Shown: positions 11,531 through 20,474 of the stretch, one piece after another
Position numbering within the stretch: position 1 is the first letter of the stretch
Layout of the letters: every line of letters starts with the position of its first letter
Assembly (NCBI GenBank): GCA_947683425.1
Contig: CANTUQ010000007.1
Coordinates: 3,658,001 to 3,722,000, forward strand
Source of the DNA: Excoecaria cochinchinensis
Taxonomy: Eukaryota > Streptophyta > Magnoliopsida > Malpighiales > Euphorbiaceae
DNA: 64,000 nucleotides
Direction: 5' to 3'
Notes under the pieces: model-generated
The model's input: the letters and a program-made list of their open reading frames with translations, nothing else
Databases searched by the model: none
What the model was told of the DNA's origin: nothing
Program-made: the position numbers and the translations under genes

Positions 11531-13339
11531 CTAATCATACAATGGACTGTCTGTTCCTCTGAGTTGTTTCATCGAGTTCTTATCCAATCTTGTTGGCAAG
11601 CCAAGTGGCTTCGATGGATAAAGGGAAGAAGGATCGGAACTAGCACTGCTTTTAGAATCTGGGTTTGAGAAAGCTGCTGACCTTTTGAGAAACTGAAACT
11701 CATCCATGGATTGCCTTTGAATTCTATGAGATAAATGATTGTATGTTTTCCTCTTTGCCTTAGTAGACTCAGTAAGATTCATATAATTTGGTCTACTATT
11801 ACCACTTTCTTCTGTTCTATCAGAAGCCAAGCCAGTGTTTCCTGAAATTGGTGTTGTAGAGGTACATATTGAAGATGAAGCTGAGCTCTCATCGTAGCGA
11901 AATTCAGAACTTGGGCTTGACGATGAGCGCGTAGCATGTCCAATTGGAGGTTTAGCAGAGATCCTGGTGGTAACATTGTTCTTTCTAACTTTCACCAAGG
12001 TTTGTTCAGAAGATTTTGAATGTTTGCTCACAGTGGAATCTACACAGGACTTTGATGGTGGAGTTACTTCGGAGGGATCGGTGTGGGATTTTTCCATCAA
12101 TCTAGTCTCCCATGGCTTGGCTGCCATCCAACGTTCTAACCAACTCCATCCCCAGCTATTCTTATCAAACTCGTTCTTGAAAGTGGATATTGAACTGGCG
12201 TTGGATCTCCATTGCTGAGAAATCAAAGAAATAAAAAACACACGAGGCTAATACAAAAGGGCGAGAAGGATGGTAAATTTTAGAGTACCTTTTGAGCAAG
12301 AGAGTATGCAATTGCTCTTTCTCTCTTGAAGGCTCCTTCTTGCCTCATTTGCAGCTTTGTCTTGACGTCTTCTAATGTCCCTTTGCTATCACACCATCCA
12401 TCCTGAAAATATGCAAGAACAGACAAATTAAACCCTGAAACAACGAAATGACACCAGGAAAAATAGACCACAATCACATTTGTTGAATGGTTTGTTGATA
12501 CCTCAGCTTCTTTCAATTGATCAGCTTTGCTTCTGTGTTCATCCAGCACTTTCTGCACAGCTTGTCCCTCTATGGACATACGAACTCGACGAGCCCTGAC
12601 TCGAGCCTGAACTCTAACAAGAGCCTGCATGCACCTAAGTGTCACTGCAGCCTGCTTCCTCACTTGTCTACCTCTAACTAGAGCTTGTAGCCTCACCACT
12701 CCTTTCAAGGCCCTTAAAGCCCTTCTTGCCTACAATTAATTGCACACTATTGTTTACGAACTTGACATAATAAATAGCAGGCTATATTCTTGTCCATTAT
12801 AACAGATCTTGAGCTTCCTAAGTACCAGTTAATCGCTTTTACAAGTTCAAGTAACCTTTTTTCTAGATCTAACCAAGCAATTTTAACTTTCAAACAGAGA
12901 ACAAAGAAAAAAATCCTTTTACCAAGAATCCTCGAAAAGCAGTTTGAATTCGAATAGCAGCCCATTCTTGCCTTACAACCCTAAAGTCCTTAGGAGGAGC
13001 TCGAACCACAGTGGCCATGGCAGCAGTAAAAGGATCGGTTATTGGTGAAGATCCTGACGCTTCAGATGCTGCTCTGTGGTTCCCTTTAAAACCCTTCCAT
13101 GCAGATCCCAATTCACCAGAAGAGCTTCTCCACAGCTTCCACTTCTTGCTCTTACCACTCAACTTCTCCTGGAAAAAGAATCAAATTTAGTGTTAACATA
13201 CTATTCCTACACGAATTAGATCCAGTCAGTAAAAAGCAAAGACTGTATCTTGGAAAATCAGTTTGTAGCTTACATAGTCTTGCTTATCGGACTTCTTGAG
13301 ACCTATTAGAGATTTAACCCATTTCCCTGATGCCCCCAT
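11531..13339 (-). CDS. IQD6: IQ67-domain calmodulin-binding scaffold protein (IQD6-like)
   Basis: Five exons (13339-13274, 13168-12923, 12729-12502, 12402-12289, 12214-11531) give 445 residues. The N-terminus MGASGKWVKSLIGLKK is typical of IQDs. The IQ67 domain, from about EWAAIRIQTAFRGFL to RRVRMSIEGQAVQ (about residues 88-155), holds three IQ motifs and is interrupted at the family-typical intron (12922-12730). It is very basic. IQDs bind calmodulin and microtubules and scaffold cell-shape signalling. The C-terminal half is Ser/Lys-rich and low in predicted structure. The gene converges on MAX1. Assignment to the IQD6-8 subgroup comes from the N-terminus plus the conserved position next to MAX1. 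Confidence 0.92.
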
Positions 13340-14183
13340 TGATTAAGAAGAGGTCTTCGGCTTTACAGGGCAAGCTATGCAAGGACTATTCTTTTAGATA
13401 TTAAGCTCCTAAGACCTCAAAGAATGAACTTGTCAAAGTCAAGAACTTGGAAGGAACAAAGATTGTGTAATATGAATCCAGCGTGAGAAAAGGAGCAATT
13501 TTTGAGAAACAGTAGTTAAAAAGAAAAAGCTTAAAGAACAAAACTTTATGTAGCGAGAGAAAATCAAAATCGAAAAATGGTGAGATAGAGAAAAAACAGA
13601 GACGTGGGTTAGTGGATTAATGGGTTTAGTTTGTGGGTGACATGGTGGAATGTGCCGTTTGATATTTGAATTTTAAACAAACAACAGACAAAACGACTCG
13701 TCCCGCTCAATTGCTACAGAGGACTGTGAATTATATAGTTAACCCTGTTTTAGCAGATTATTACGAAACTACCACAAAATTAAGATTAAATATTTTTTCT
13801 TTTTGAAAAAAAGCATGGAAAGGCACAAATCCTTTGAAAACATGCTACTGCCCGAAAAATTGAAAAAGCCTAAAAGCATGCCGACAGTACAATCTTTTTT
13901 AGTCAGTGATGTGAATTGCAAGATATGTTTTCTTTTTTTTTTTTTTTTTTTCCCTTTCAACTTTAGAAAAAACAACTAAAATCAAAATAAATAAATAAAA
14001 TTCGATCTGAAATTTGTGTAAAATTTTAAAATAATTTTGTTATTGGATCCCATCTTATGCTGAATCAAATTTGAAGTAAAACAGTTCATCAGAGCTCATT
14101 AATTTATTGGACTATGGCCAAATAAAAAGATGTAAATGAATAATTTACCGCATCAGGATGGATACGGACATCAAAGATGCCCC
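13340..14183. other. IQD6 upstream region
   Basis: Promoter and 5' UTR of the minus-strand IQD6 gene should lie here. A pure T tract occurs at about 13932-13950. No gene is supported. Confidence 0.4.
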
Positions 14184-14281
14184 ACTTACCTTCATTCTCA
14201 TGCATTTATTGAAATGCAATGGTCTGTTTAAAGGTTTCTCCCCCCACTTAGCTTCATTCTCATGCAATGGTCTGTTTAGGC
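14184..14281. repeat. Imperfect tandem duplication, about 45-60 bp unit
   Basis: The segment 'cttcattctcatgcat...gcaatggtctgttta' is followed by a shortened copy 'cttcattctcatgcaatggtctgttta'. The second lacks an internal stretch of about 12 bases. The duplication abuts the miniature LTR-like element. Confidence 0.7.
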
Positions 14282-14287
14282 CCCCCC

Positions 14288-14544
14288 TCAATTAAAAGCC
14301 ATGACTTTCAGTGAAAGTCCAGACTTTCCTATATTTACCATCCACCACGTTTCGCACGCACTCTTCCCTCGCAACAGGGGCCCACACTCTTCCGCCTTTT
14401 GCGTACTTTTCCGCGTCTGCCTGCTTATTTTGGAATTCGAACTTGCGATCTCGTGTTGGATGAGTGAGTTAGGTAGCCTCTGATACCATTTCAACTAAAA
14501 GCCATGACTTTCAGTAAAAGCCCAGACTTTCCTATATATACCAT
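14288..14544 (-). mobile_element. Miniature LTR-like element (TRIM/SMART type), about 257 bp
   Basis: Two direct repeats of about 54 bases (14288-14341 and 14491-14544, differing at a handful of sites) flank a 149-base interior. On the minus strand, two bases after the first repeat, is TGGTATCAGAGGC, which closely matches the primer-binding site for initiator methionine tRNA. There is no coding capacity. This is the layout of very small terminal-repeat retrotransposons. The repeats are short for LTRs, end in GA instead of CA, and no clear target duplication is seen, so a decayed fragment of a longer element is possible. Confidence 0.5.
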
Positions 14545-14639
14545 TAAATAAATCTCAATTGTTACTAATTCTTTCATACAATCTTAATTCAATGATCACC
14601 ATTCATTCAACACTCCTTACGCATACTCTTTTTTTACTA

Positions 14640-14850
14640 CCCTTTTCATTTTATTTTATGTATTATTTTTAATAACATTAAAAAATTATTAATTATATTT
14701 AAATTTAAAATAAAATTAAATAATTTAATATATAAATTTAAATTTAATTAATTTTAAATAAAATAATTTTTATTAAAAAATAAAATAAAATTAAAAACAA
14801 ATTATATTAAAAGTAAAAAAGTATCATTAATTTTACTTAAAAGAGTTTGA
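14640..14850. mobile_element. AT-rich MITE-like copy left of the viral insertion
   Basis: The sequence shares 'taaatttaaaataaaattaaataatttaa', 'aaatttaattaatttt' and 'ttattaaaaaataaaataaaatta' strings (each fewer than 20 bases contiguous in the shared cores) with copies near 17.07, 17.58, 32.19 and 46.84 kb. The ends are not clear in this copy. Confidence 0.5.
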
Positions 14851-14929
14851 CATTTCATCTGTTACTTATTATCCGTCACTTTTATTATTTTTGCTGTAAT
14901 GAGCATTTTCTTTTTCCCGTAAAAGATCC

Positions 14930-15080
14930 AGGAAATGATGCAAGGCAATTTCAGTTTTGTCTGCTGCCATTTTCTCAAGTTTTTCTGCAGCTCTGGTTTG
15001 CTCATAGAATTCTTGTTCATAGTAGGCATCAAGTGATTCAATGTGTCTGCAGTAGTTTCCATAATCTTCAATTTGTTGTT
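14930..15080 (-). pseudogene. Possible viral coding fragment, unidentified
   Basis: The minus strand reads open through an acidic, coiled-coil-like stretch rich in Glu, Lys and Tyr (about 55 residues containing EQTRAAEKLEKMAADK). It ends at the junction with the plus-strand zinc-knuckle block near 15085. I do not recognise it firmly; position suggests another viral fragment. Confidence 0.35.
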
Positions 15081-15084
15081 GGAC

Positions 15085-15615
15085 AAAGTAGGAAAATGTA
15101 AATGCTACATTTGTGGAGAAGAAGGGCATTTCGCCAGAGAATGCAAAAGGAGTCAAGGGAATATAGTCAGAGCAGCAGTAATGGATAACCTAGATCTTCC
15201 TGAAGATTGGGATGTTGTTTCCCTTGATATGGATGAAGAGCTTAGTGATGCTATATGCAGCATCTCAGAAGGAGAAGCAGGATCAACTGTTCAAAATGCA
15301 GGAGCAGTACTAGAAGATCTACCCTTCAAAGAAACAGGCTTTTTCCTTGGAGAAACAGATTGTGGATGGAGGAAGCAAATAACACTTCCAGAAGAACAAG
15401 AAAATTGCCAGCATCAATGGGAGACAAATGAAGAAATTCAGGATGCAGCAAAAAGAAATTGCCAGTTATGCCAAATCCAAACAAACTCCAGAATGAGGCT
15501 CATCTCTGACTTCAGAGGACTTATTAGAGACACCCGCCAATGGCCATGCAGTGAAGTTCTCGCTTTCGTGAAACAAGATGGGTTCAACTCCGATGGAGAT
15601 CCCCTAACTGATTAA
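15085..15615 (+). pseudogene. Viral coat-protein C-terminal fragment with CCHC zinc knuckle
   Basis: An open frame ends at 15615 and carries CYICGEEGHFARECKR near its start, a C-X2-C-X4-H-X4-C zinc knuckle typical of the pararetroviral coat protein. A long acidic tail follows, containing LDLPEDWDVVSLDMDEE, as seen between coat protein and protease in badnavirus polyproteins. The upstream coat domain and downstream enzymes are absent, so it is a fragment. The apparent start codon upstream of the knuckle comes from fused sequence. Confidence 0.7.
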
Positions 15616-15657
15616 TCAGAGTCAGCACAATGGAGCGTGGTGGAAAGAGAAGAATAA

Positions 15658-15723
15658 CGCCAGACGTGACGTGATTATTAGCTGGCAGATAAGGCGGTCC
15701 AGCTATATGTTTAATTATTAAAG
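15658..15723 (+). repeat. 66-bp perfect inverted repeat, left arm
   Basis: It is identical to the reverse complement of 16521-16586. It contains overlapping ACGT cores (acgtgacgtg) and a GATA-like cagataagg, elements common in badnavirus and plant promoters. It sits between the plus-strand coat fragment and the minus-strand movement-protein fragment. Confidence 0.9.
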
Positions 15724-15729
15724 ATCTAA

Positions 15730-16086
15730 TCAAGTTCCTAACTTCATGAGCTGGAGGCTGGGAGTAGCTCTAGAGGGTTGTAATCTCCACATCTGCCCTT
15801 CTAGATCTCTTGAACTATGTGGTTCTCCTGGTATTGCCCTTATTCCGCTGCTGGTGAGGTAATCAGCTACATGTTGAACATTATAGCGAAAACCAGCAAA
15901 ACTGTTATTTGTTAATCTTCCTACCAGAGACCTGGTTATGAGGAGGTTACTTTCTCCTCCCTGCCAATCATCATATCCTCTTGTTTGGATAGAGATCTGT
16001 ATATGATTGTAAAAATCTTGGATACTCATCATCATCGCAGGTGCGATATAGACAAGCTGAGTTCCTCCTGACAGATCTACTTCCAT
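15730..16086 (-). pseudogene. Viral movement-protein-like fragment
   Basis: About 100 residues of the open frame resemble the movement-protein part of the badnavirus polyprotein, with motifs GGTQLVYIAP, IQISIQTRGYDDW and LLITRSLVGRL. The end (PSRATPSLQL) looks non-viral and stops near the inverted repeat arm. Its upstream side is joined directly to a leader-like sequence rather than to the polyprotein N-terminus. Confidence 0.7.
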
Positions 16087-16261
16087 GGTTCCAAGGATAG
16101 ATCGATCACCTCGCCATCTAGTATCTTTGAAGACTACTAGGGCTCTTGTGCCTGCATTCCTTCTGTGTAGGGCGTTTTATTTATCAGAGAGGAATCTTAC
16201 AAGAGAGAGAAGTAAGACTTCGAGTGTTTCTCGGATGTCTTGCAACTCTAAGTTACAATCC

Positions 16262-16269
16262 TATTTATA
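16262..16269 (-). promoter_or_regulatory. TATA box of viral promoter-like segment
   Basis: TATAAATA on the minus strand is followed by a CT/GA-rich leader (near 16195-16215) and then, about 180 bases on, by the movement-protein-like frame. This resembles the badnavirus transcript start region. Confidence 0.5.
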
Positions 16270-16300
16270 ATACAAAAGAGTAACTGTTGCCTTTACAGGT

Positions 16301-16486
16301 GGCAACTAAATACTTGACAGACAAAAGCTAGTGTGCTGTCACATCACACTTTAAAAGATTCCTACGCATTATTAAAGTTAATAATGCAAACTTGGCAACT
16401 AATTGCTTGACAGACAAAAGCTAGTGTGCTGTCACATCACACTTTAAAGATTCCTACGCATTATTAAAGTAAATTAATAATGCAGA
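16301..16486. repeat. 93-bp tandem duplication in the viral promoter segment
   Basis: Two head-to-tail copies, starting GGCAACTAA at 16301 and 16394, share long identical runs such as 'gctagtgtgctgtcacatc' and differ by a few bases and small indels. The unit lies upstream (on the minus strand) of the TATA box, where enhancer duplications occur in such viruses. Confidence 0.85.
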
Positions 16487-16520
16487 CTAATAATTCAAAC
16501 TTCTTTATATCACAATCAAA

Positions 16521-16586
16521 CTTTAATAATTAAACATATAGCTGGACCGCCTTATCTGCCAGCTAATAATCACGTCACGTCTGGCG
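16521..16586 (-). repeat. 66-bp perfect inverted repeat, right arm
   Basis: It pairs exactly with 15658-15723; the spacer is 797 bases. On the minus strand this arm lies upstream of the tandem duplication and TATA box, as expected for the native viral promoter, so this is probably the original copy and the left arm the duplicated one. Confidence 0.9.
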
Positions 16587-16690
16587 TGAATTCTAATCAT
16601 CATTAGCCCTAAGTGAATATGTTGCATTCCGGCTTCCATTAGTCTTTGATAACTTTCTTCTTCAATGAATTGTAAATCCTCCTGTTGTCC

Positions 16691-17029
16691 TTATTCAACA
16701 ACTCTTATTCTTCTTTCAGAATAGTGTTGGTAAACTCTATGCTGAGGCTGGGAGTATCCAGAATCATAAAGAGTTTCAGCAGGGACAAGGTTTGCTCTTC
16801 TTCTTTGTGAAATCCTTAACTGAGCTTCAGGATTTAACATGCTTTCCAGAGATTGACCAAAGTTTCCAGGTCGTCTCCTTTGAAGCCTTCTTTCAATGTG
16901 ATGCCTTACTCTGACTCTTCTTCTGTAACTTCTAATCTGATCTTCATAAGTGGGAACTTGTGAGGTCTGATTAGCTTCTTCCATAACAGGGGGAGCCTGT
17001 TCTGTTACTGTCTGTGTTCTACTCATCAT
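16691..17029 (-). pseudogene. Viral polyprotein N-terminal fragment
   Basis: The frame begins MSRTQTVTEQAPPVMEE and contains a strongly basic block, YRRRVRVRHHIERRLQRRR, followed by SLESMLNPEAQL. Both resemble the N-terminus of badnavirus ORF3. It ends at 16691 and is followed by promoter-like DNA instead of the movement-protein domain, showing rearrangement. Confidence 0.7.
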
Positions 17030-17044
17030 TAAAAAGTATATTAA

Positions 17045-17225
17045 AGATGGAGAAGATAGAATTAAATAGTATTAATTAAACTTAAATTTAAAATAAAATT
17101 GAGTATTTTAATATATAAATTTAAATATAATTGATCATTTTGTATTGAAAAAGAAATTAAATTTTATTAAAAATTTAAAAATAACTGATAAATAAAATTA
17201 AATTTTTTTTAACAGTAACATATAA
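17045..17225. mobile_element. AT-rich MITE-like copy right of the viral insertion
   Basis: It shares 'cttaaatttaaaataaaattga', 'atataaatttaaatataattgatca' and 'ttattaaaaatttaaaaata' type cores (in shorter runs) with the copies at 14.64, 17.58, 32.19 and 46.84 kb and lies in the same orientation as the one left of the virus. Confidence 0.5.
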
Positions 17226-18158
17226 GAGCATGAAATAATTAAAAAAAATCAACGAAGATGACATGAAAAAAAAGACAGCAGGCAGTTAAAAAATGAAGAT
17301 GAAGTTGGTGTCTCTGAACCTGATTTAAGCCGCAGGTTACTTAGTATTTGAAAGCCTCGAGATTAAATTTTTCGCAACCAGAAACATTTTGCTGCGCACA
17401 GCAAAAGTAAATAAGTAGATGTAATAAAGGCATTGAAACATGTGTGGTTTTGTTTGTTAATGGAGTTATTTATTTTTACCTGCCATTTTGTCAGGCATTG
17501 ACTCCGAGGTTGAATGCTCTTTTTTTTACTCTAAACCTCAAATTGGTTGCTCTAATCTTTTTGTTTAAGCTTTGAGTTAATTTTATAAGTAATTTATTTA
17601 ATTTTAATTGATCAATTTTTATTAAAAAATAAAATAAAATTTTATTAAAAATTTAAAAATATCATATAAATTAAATTTAAATTTTATTTAAAATTGATAA
17701 ATAATAATGGAGTATATCTTAAAAAAAAATTAAATTTTTGTTTTGACTCGTATTTTTATATTATTATTGAATTGGATTCTTCTTTATCAAAGGTAAGTTC
17801 CTTTATTGGACCACTCTTTTATTTGGACCATACATACACACAGCATCCTAACTCTATCTTTCTCTGCTGCATCCACTTGAGTTTGAAATTCCCTTCCATT
17901 CTGTTTTTTATTTTTAATATTGTAGCAACCCAAATATAAATTCATTTCAGGATAACCAACTTTTTAATTATTCAATACTCAAAATAGTCAAGGCTTAGAA
18001 GAATGTGAATGGAATCTCTATTTTATTTGGGAAAAAAAAACATTGTGATATTTAGAGAGTATTGCATAAACTCATGTTATGTACAAATTAAGAAATAACA
18101 AAGAATGTTAAGGTTATTTCCTCAAAAACAGTACAGTGGTGATGATGGGTCAAGATTT
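17226..18158. other. IQM4 downstream region with a further MITE-like copy
   Basis: No gene is supported. At about 17580-17712 a further AT-rich MITE-like segment contains 'attgatcaatttttatta' and ends in 'aatggagta', resembling the Stowaway-type terminus seen at 32.2 kb. Confidence 0.4.
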
Positions 18159-20474
18159 CTAACACACAGTAACCCTAGGGCTAGGGAGTCCCATATAAGA
18201 AAGTCTAGGCGAGACTCTAATCTTTGGGCTGGGCCGTGGGGAATGGATTGGCAGTGTGGCCTTAGCTGTAGTAGTGAGCCTTGGTGATAAATTGAGTTGC
18301 TCAAGTGCTCTTGTTTGTAAGTCTTGTGGGTAATCCCTCACACACCCAATTCTAGGCCCAAGTCCACTACTCCACTTGCATGACAATATCTTCCTCATTT
18401 CAACCATTATTTCTTCTCCTCCTTTTTCCAATTTGGCTGCTTCTTTTCCTACATTTTCTTCCAATTTTGTCTCTTCAATTCCCTTTGACTCTTCTCTCCT
18501 CATCTTAGATGACGCATCATCATCATCCACAGCACATCTCTGCAAATTATACATAACGTTAGCCCAATTCGGTCTACAAAAGTTGGATATGAACTCTTAA
18601 TTTTTTCCAACAATCACTTAAACTTGTCTATTTTCTTAAACTTTTAAGTTCACGTGTCGCTTTCTGATTTTCTGAAAATTGAAATATCTAATTATATCAA
18701 GCCAAAAGTTTACCTTGACATTTGCTAAGTCAACTTTATGCTCTTCAAGGAAACTGATGAATTCTTTAAAATTGTCTTCAGTTGGGAGATAATGACCACT
18801 ATATGGCCAAATTGCCTAAACAAAAAATCAAATCAAGTTAGAGAAAAAAGTTTAATTAAGCCATATATACATTAAAAATATATGTATATATATATATATA
18901 TAAACAATATACCTCAAGAATCCCATGATGAGCTACCAATCTTCCAGCAGCAATTGTAGCACCACCAGATAAAAAACTTGAGTGCTGAAAAGCACCTTTC
19001 TTTTTCTGCCCTACATACAGTGATCTTGATGTGCTCAACACAAATATCCATTTACATTCTTCACTTGTATTAATAGCCGTCCCTCCTTGCCTATATACTA
19101 GCTTTCCATCTTCTACTACTACTTCATATGCTTCCCTCTCTTTCTGCAACCACAACAATACCCCAAATTAGACTAAATTTGGTTCGTATTTTCATTTATT
19201 GATCGAATCAATAATTTACTGTTATGTACAAACGGAGTTTTGAGACATACCGGTCCAAGATATTTGATGCATTGGCGATTTAGAACATTTCTCGCACATT
19301 TCTCTAGGTTTATTTCTCTACCATCACCAATGTCCAACCTTCAATTCCATTACCAAAAATAAGTGAATTTTAATCATCATAATGAAAAGTGTGGATAATT
19401 AATTTATTAATAATCATTAGTTGCTAATTACCAGTAAAAGAAAGGTTGGGCGCTTTTGCTTTCACACCAAATATCATAGTACAAGTGTAAATTGTGTCCA
19501 TATCGATGGCGTGGATCAATCTATGGAAGATTAAAAATAATATAAGTAAAACATATAATTTATAATTCTTAAGATTAATAATGGCCAATTCAGACAAAGA
19601 AGTATGAGACTTACAGCTTCAAGCCAGTGTTGTAGGGCTAATTTTTGAGCCTTTTCATCCTTAGACAAACCCTTTCCAACCTACAAAACGTAATTAAAAC
19701 AATCATTCAAATTATAGTATTTTTGTATTAAAATATAAACAAATTAGTTTTAATGTCATAAGGGGAAAAATAAAGACTAAAGTCCATTTCAAATATGAAG
19801 CATTTAATTAACTAGGTAATTAATGGGCTTAATTACCTTGGCAGCCCTTGTAGTAGCCCTTGCCCACTTAGACACAGCAGTTTCATGTTTCTCAATGTTA
19901 AAGAATGATACTGAACTCCTTTTCAGAGCTGCAAAATCCAAAGCTTTCCACCTGCAGCACTCAAATTTATTAATTTCAATAAATATTAGAAGATACTAAT
20001 TAAATTACCCAGAAAAGAAAAAGAATCAAGAATTAACAAAATTCAAATAATATATATATAAAGAGAGAGGCAAATTAATCACCAGAGCTCTTCAACTACA
20101 ACAGCACAATCAGCAAGGTTCCTTCTTGTTCTATAGCTCTTATAGACTTTCTGAACCGTAGTTGCAGCAGCATCGAGCTCAGTAATGGGTTTTGGAGAAA
20201 AGAACACAATTGGTTCAGGAATTACAATTGTGGGTTTTGGTATTTGGATAGTTTCTTGATGACCTTTAATCAAATTAGCAGGCTTTTCTTGATCATCCTG
20301 CCAGTTCTTGAAGCTCAGAGATCTCTCTATCATCACTTTGTCTGATGAATCTTCCTCTTTCTTGAAGCTTATAGACCTAACTGTAGCCTTGTCAATGGAG
20401 TTTGGTGAAGCAAAGAACGTCAGGGACAGGATTTCATTCCAAGCAGATAAGAGCAATGATAGAGAAAGGCCCAT
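18159..20474 (-). CDS. IQM4: IQ-motif calmodulin-binding protein of the IQM family (IQM4-like)
   Basis: Eight exons (20474-20083, 19951-19837, 19680-19615, 19520-19432, 19338-19251, 19143-18913, 18815-18714, 18539-18159) give 487 residues. A single IQ motif, TTVQKVYKSYRTRRNLA (about 105-121), is followed by the conserved IQM core, including LQHWLEAIDPRHRYGHNLHLYYDIW, YWLDIGDG, and FVLSTSRSLYVGQKKKGAFQHSSFLSGG. The acidic tail (DDDDASSK, KLEENVGKEAAKLEKGGEE) is variable. IQM proteins bind calmodulin without calcium and act in stress, light and hormone responses. The final exon is long, as usual in IQMs. It lies downstream of IQD6 on the same strand, as At2g26190 follows At2g26180. Confidence 0.93.

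Larger units (their letters stand above)
14869..17029. mobile_element. Rearranged endogenous badnavirus-like pararetrovirus
   Basis: Several blocks resemble parts of the badnavirus genome but lie in the wrong order and on both strands: polyprotein N-terminus (minus, 17029-16691), movement-protein-like block (minus, 16086-15730), coat-protein zinc-knuckle end (plus, about 15085-15615), and non-coding promoter-like segments. No protease, reverse transcriptase or RNase H block is seen. The pieces are short and interrupted, so the locus is a dead genomic fossil, as is common for integrated Caulimoviridae. Family assignment rests on recognisable short motifs and is good; the genus is less sure. 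Confidence 0.75.
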
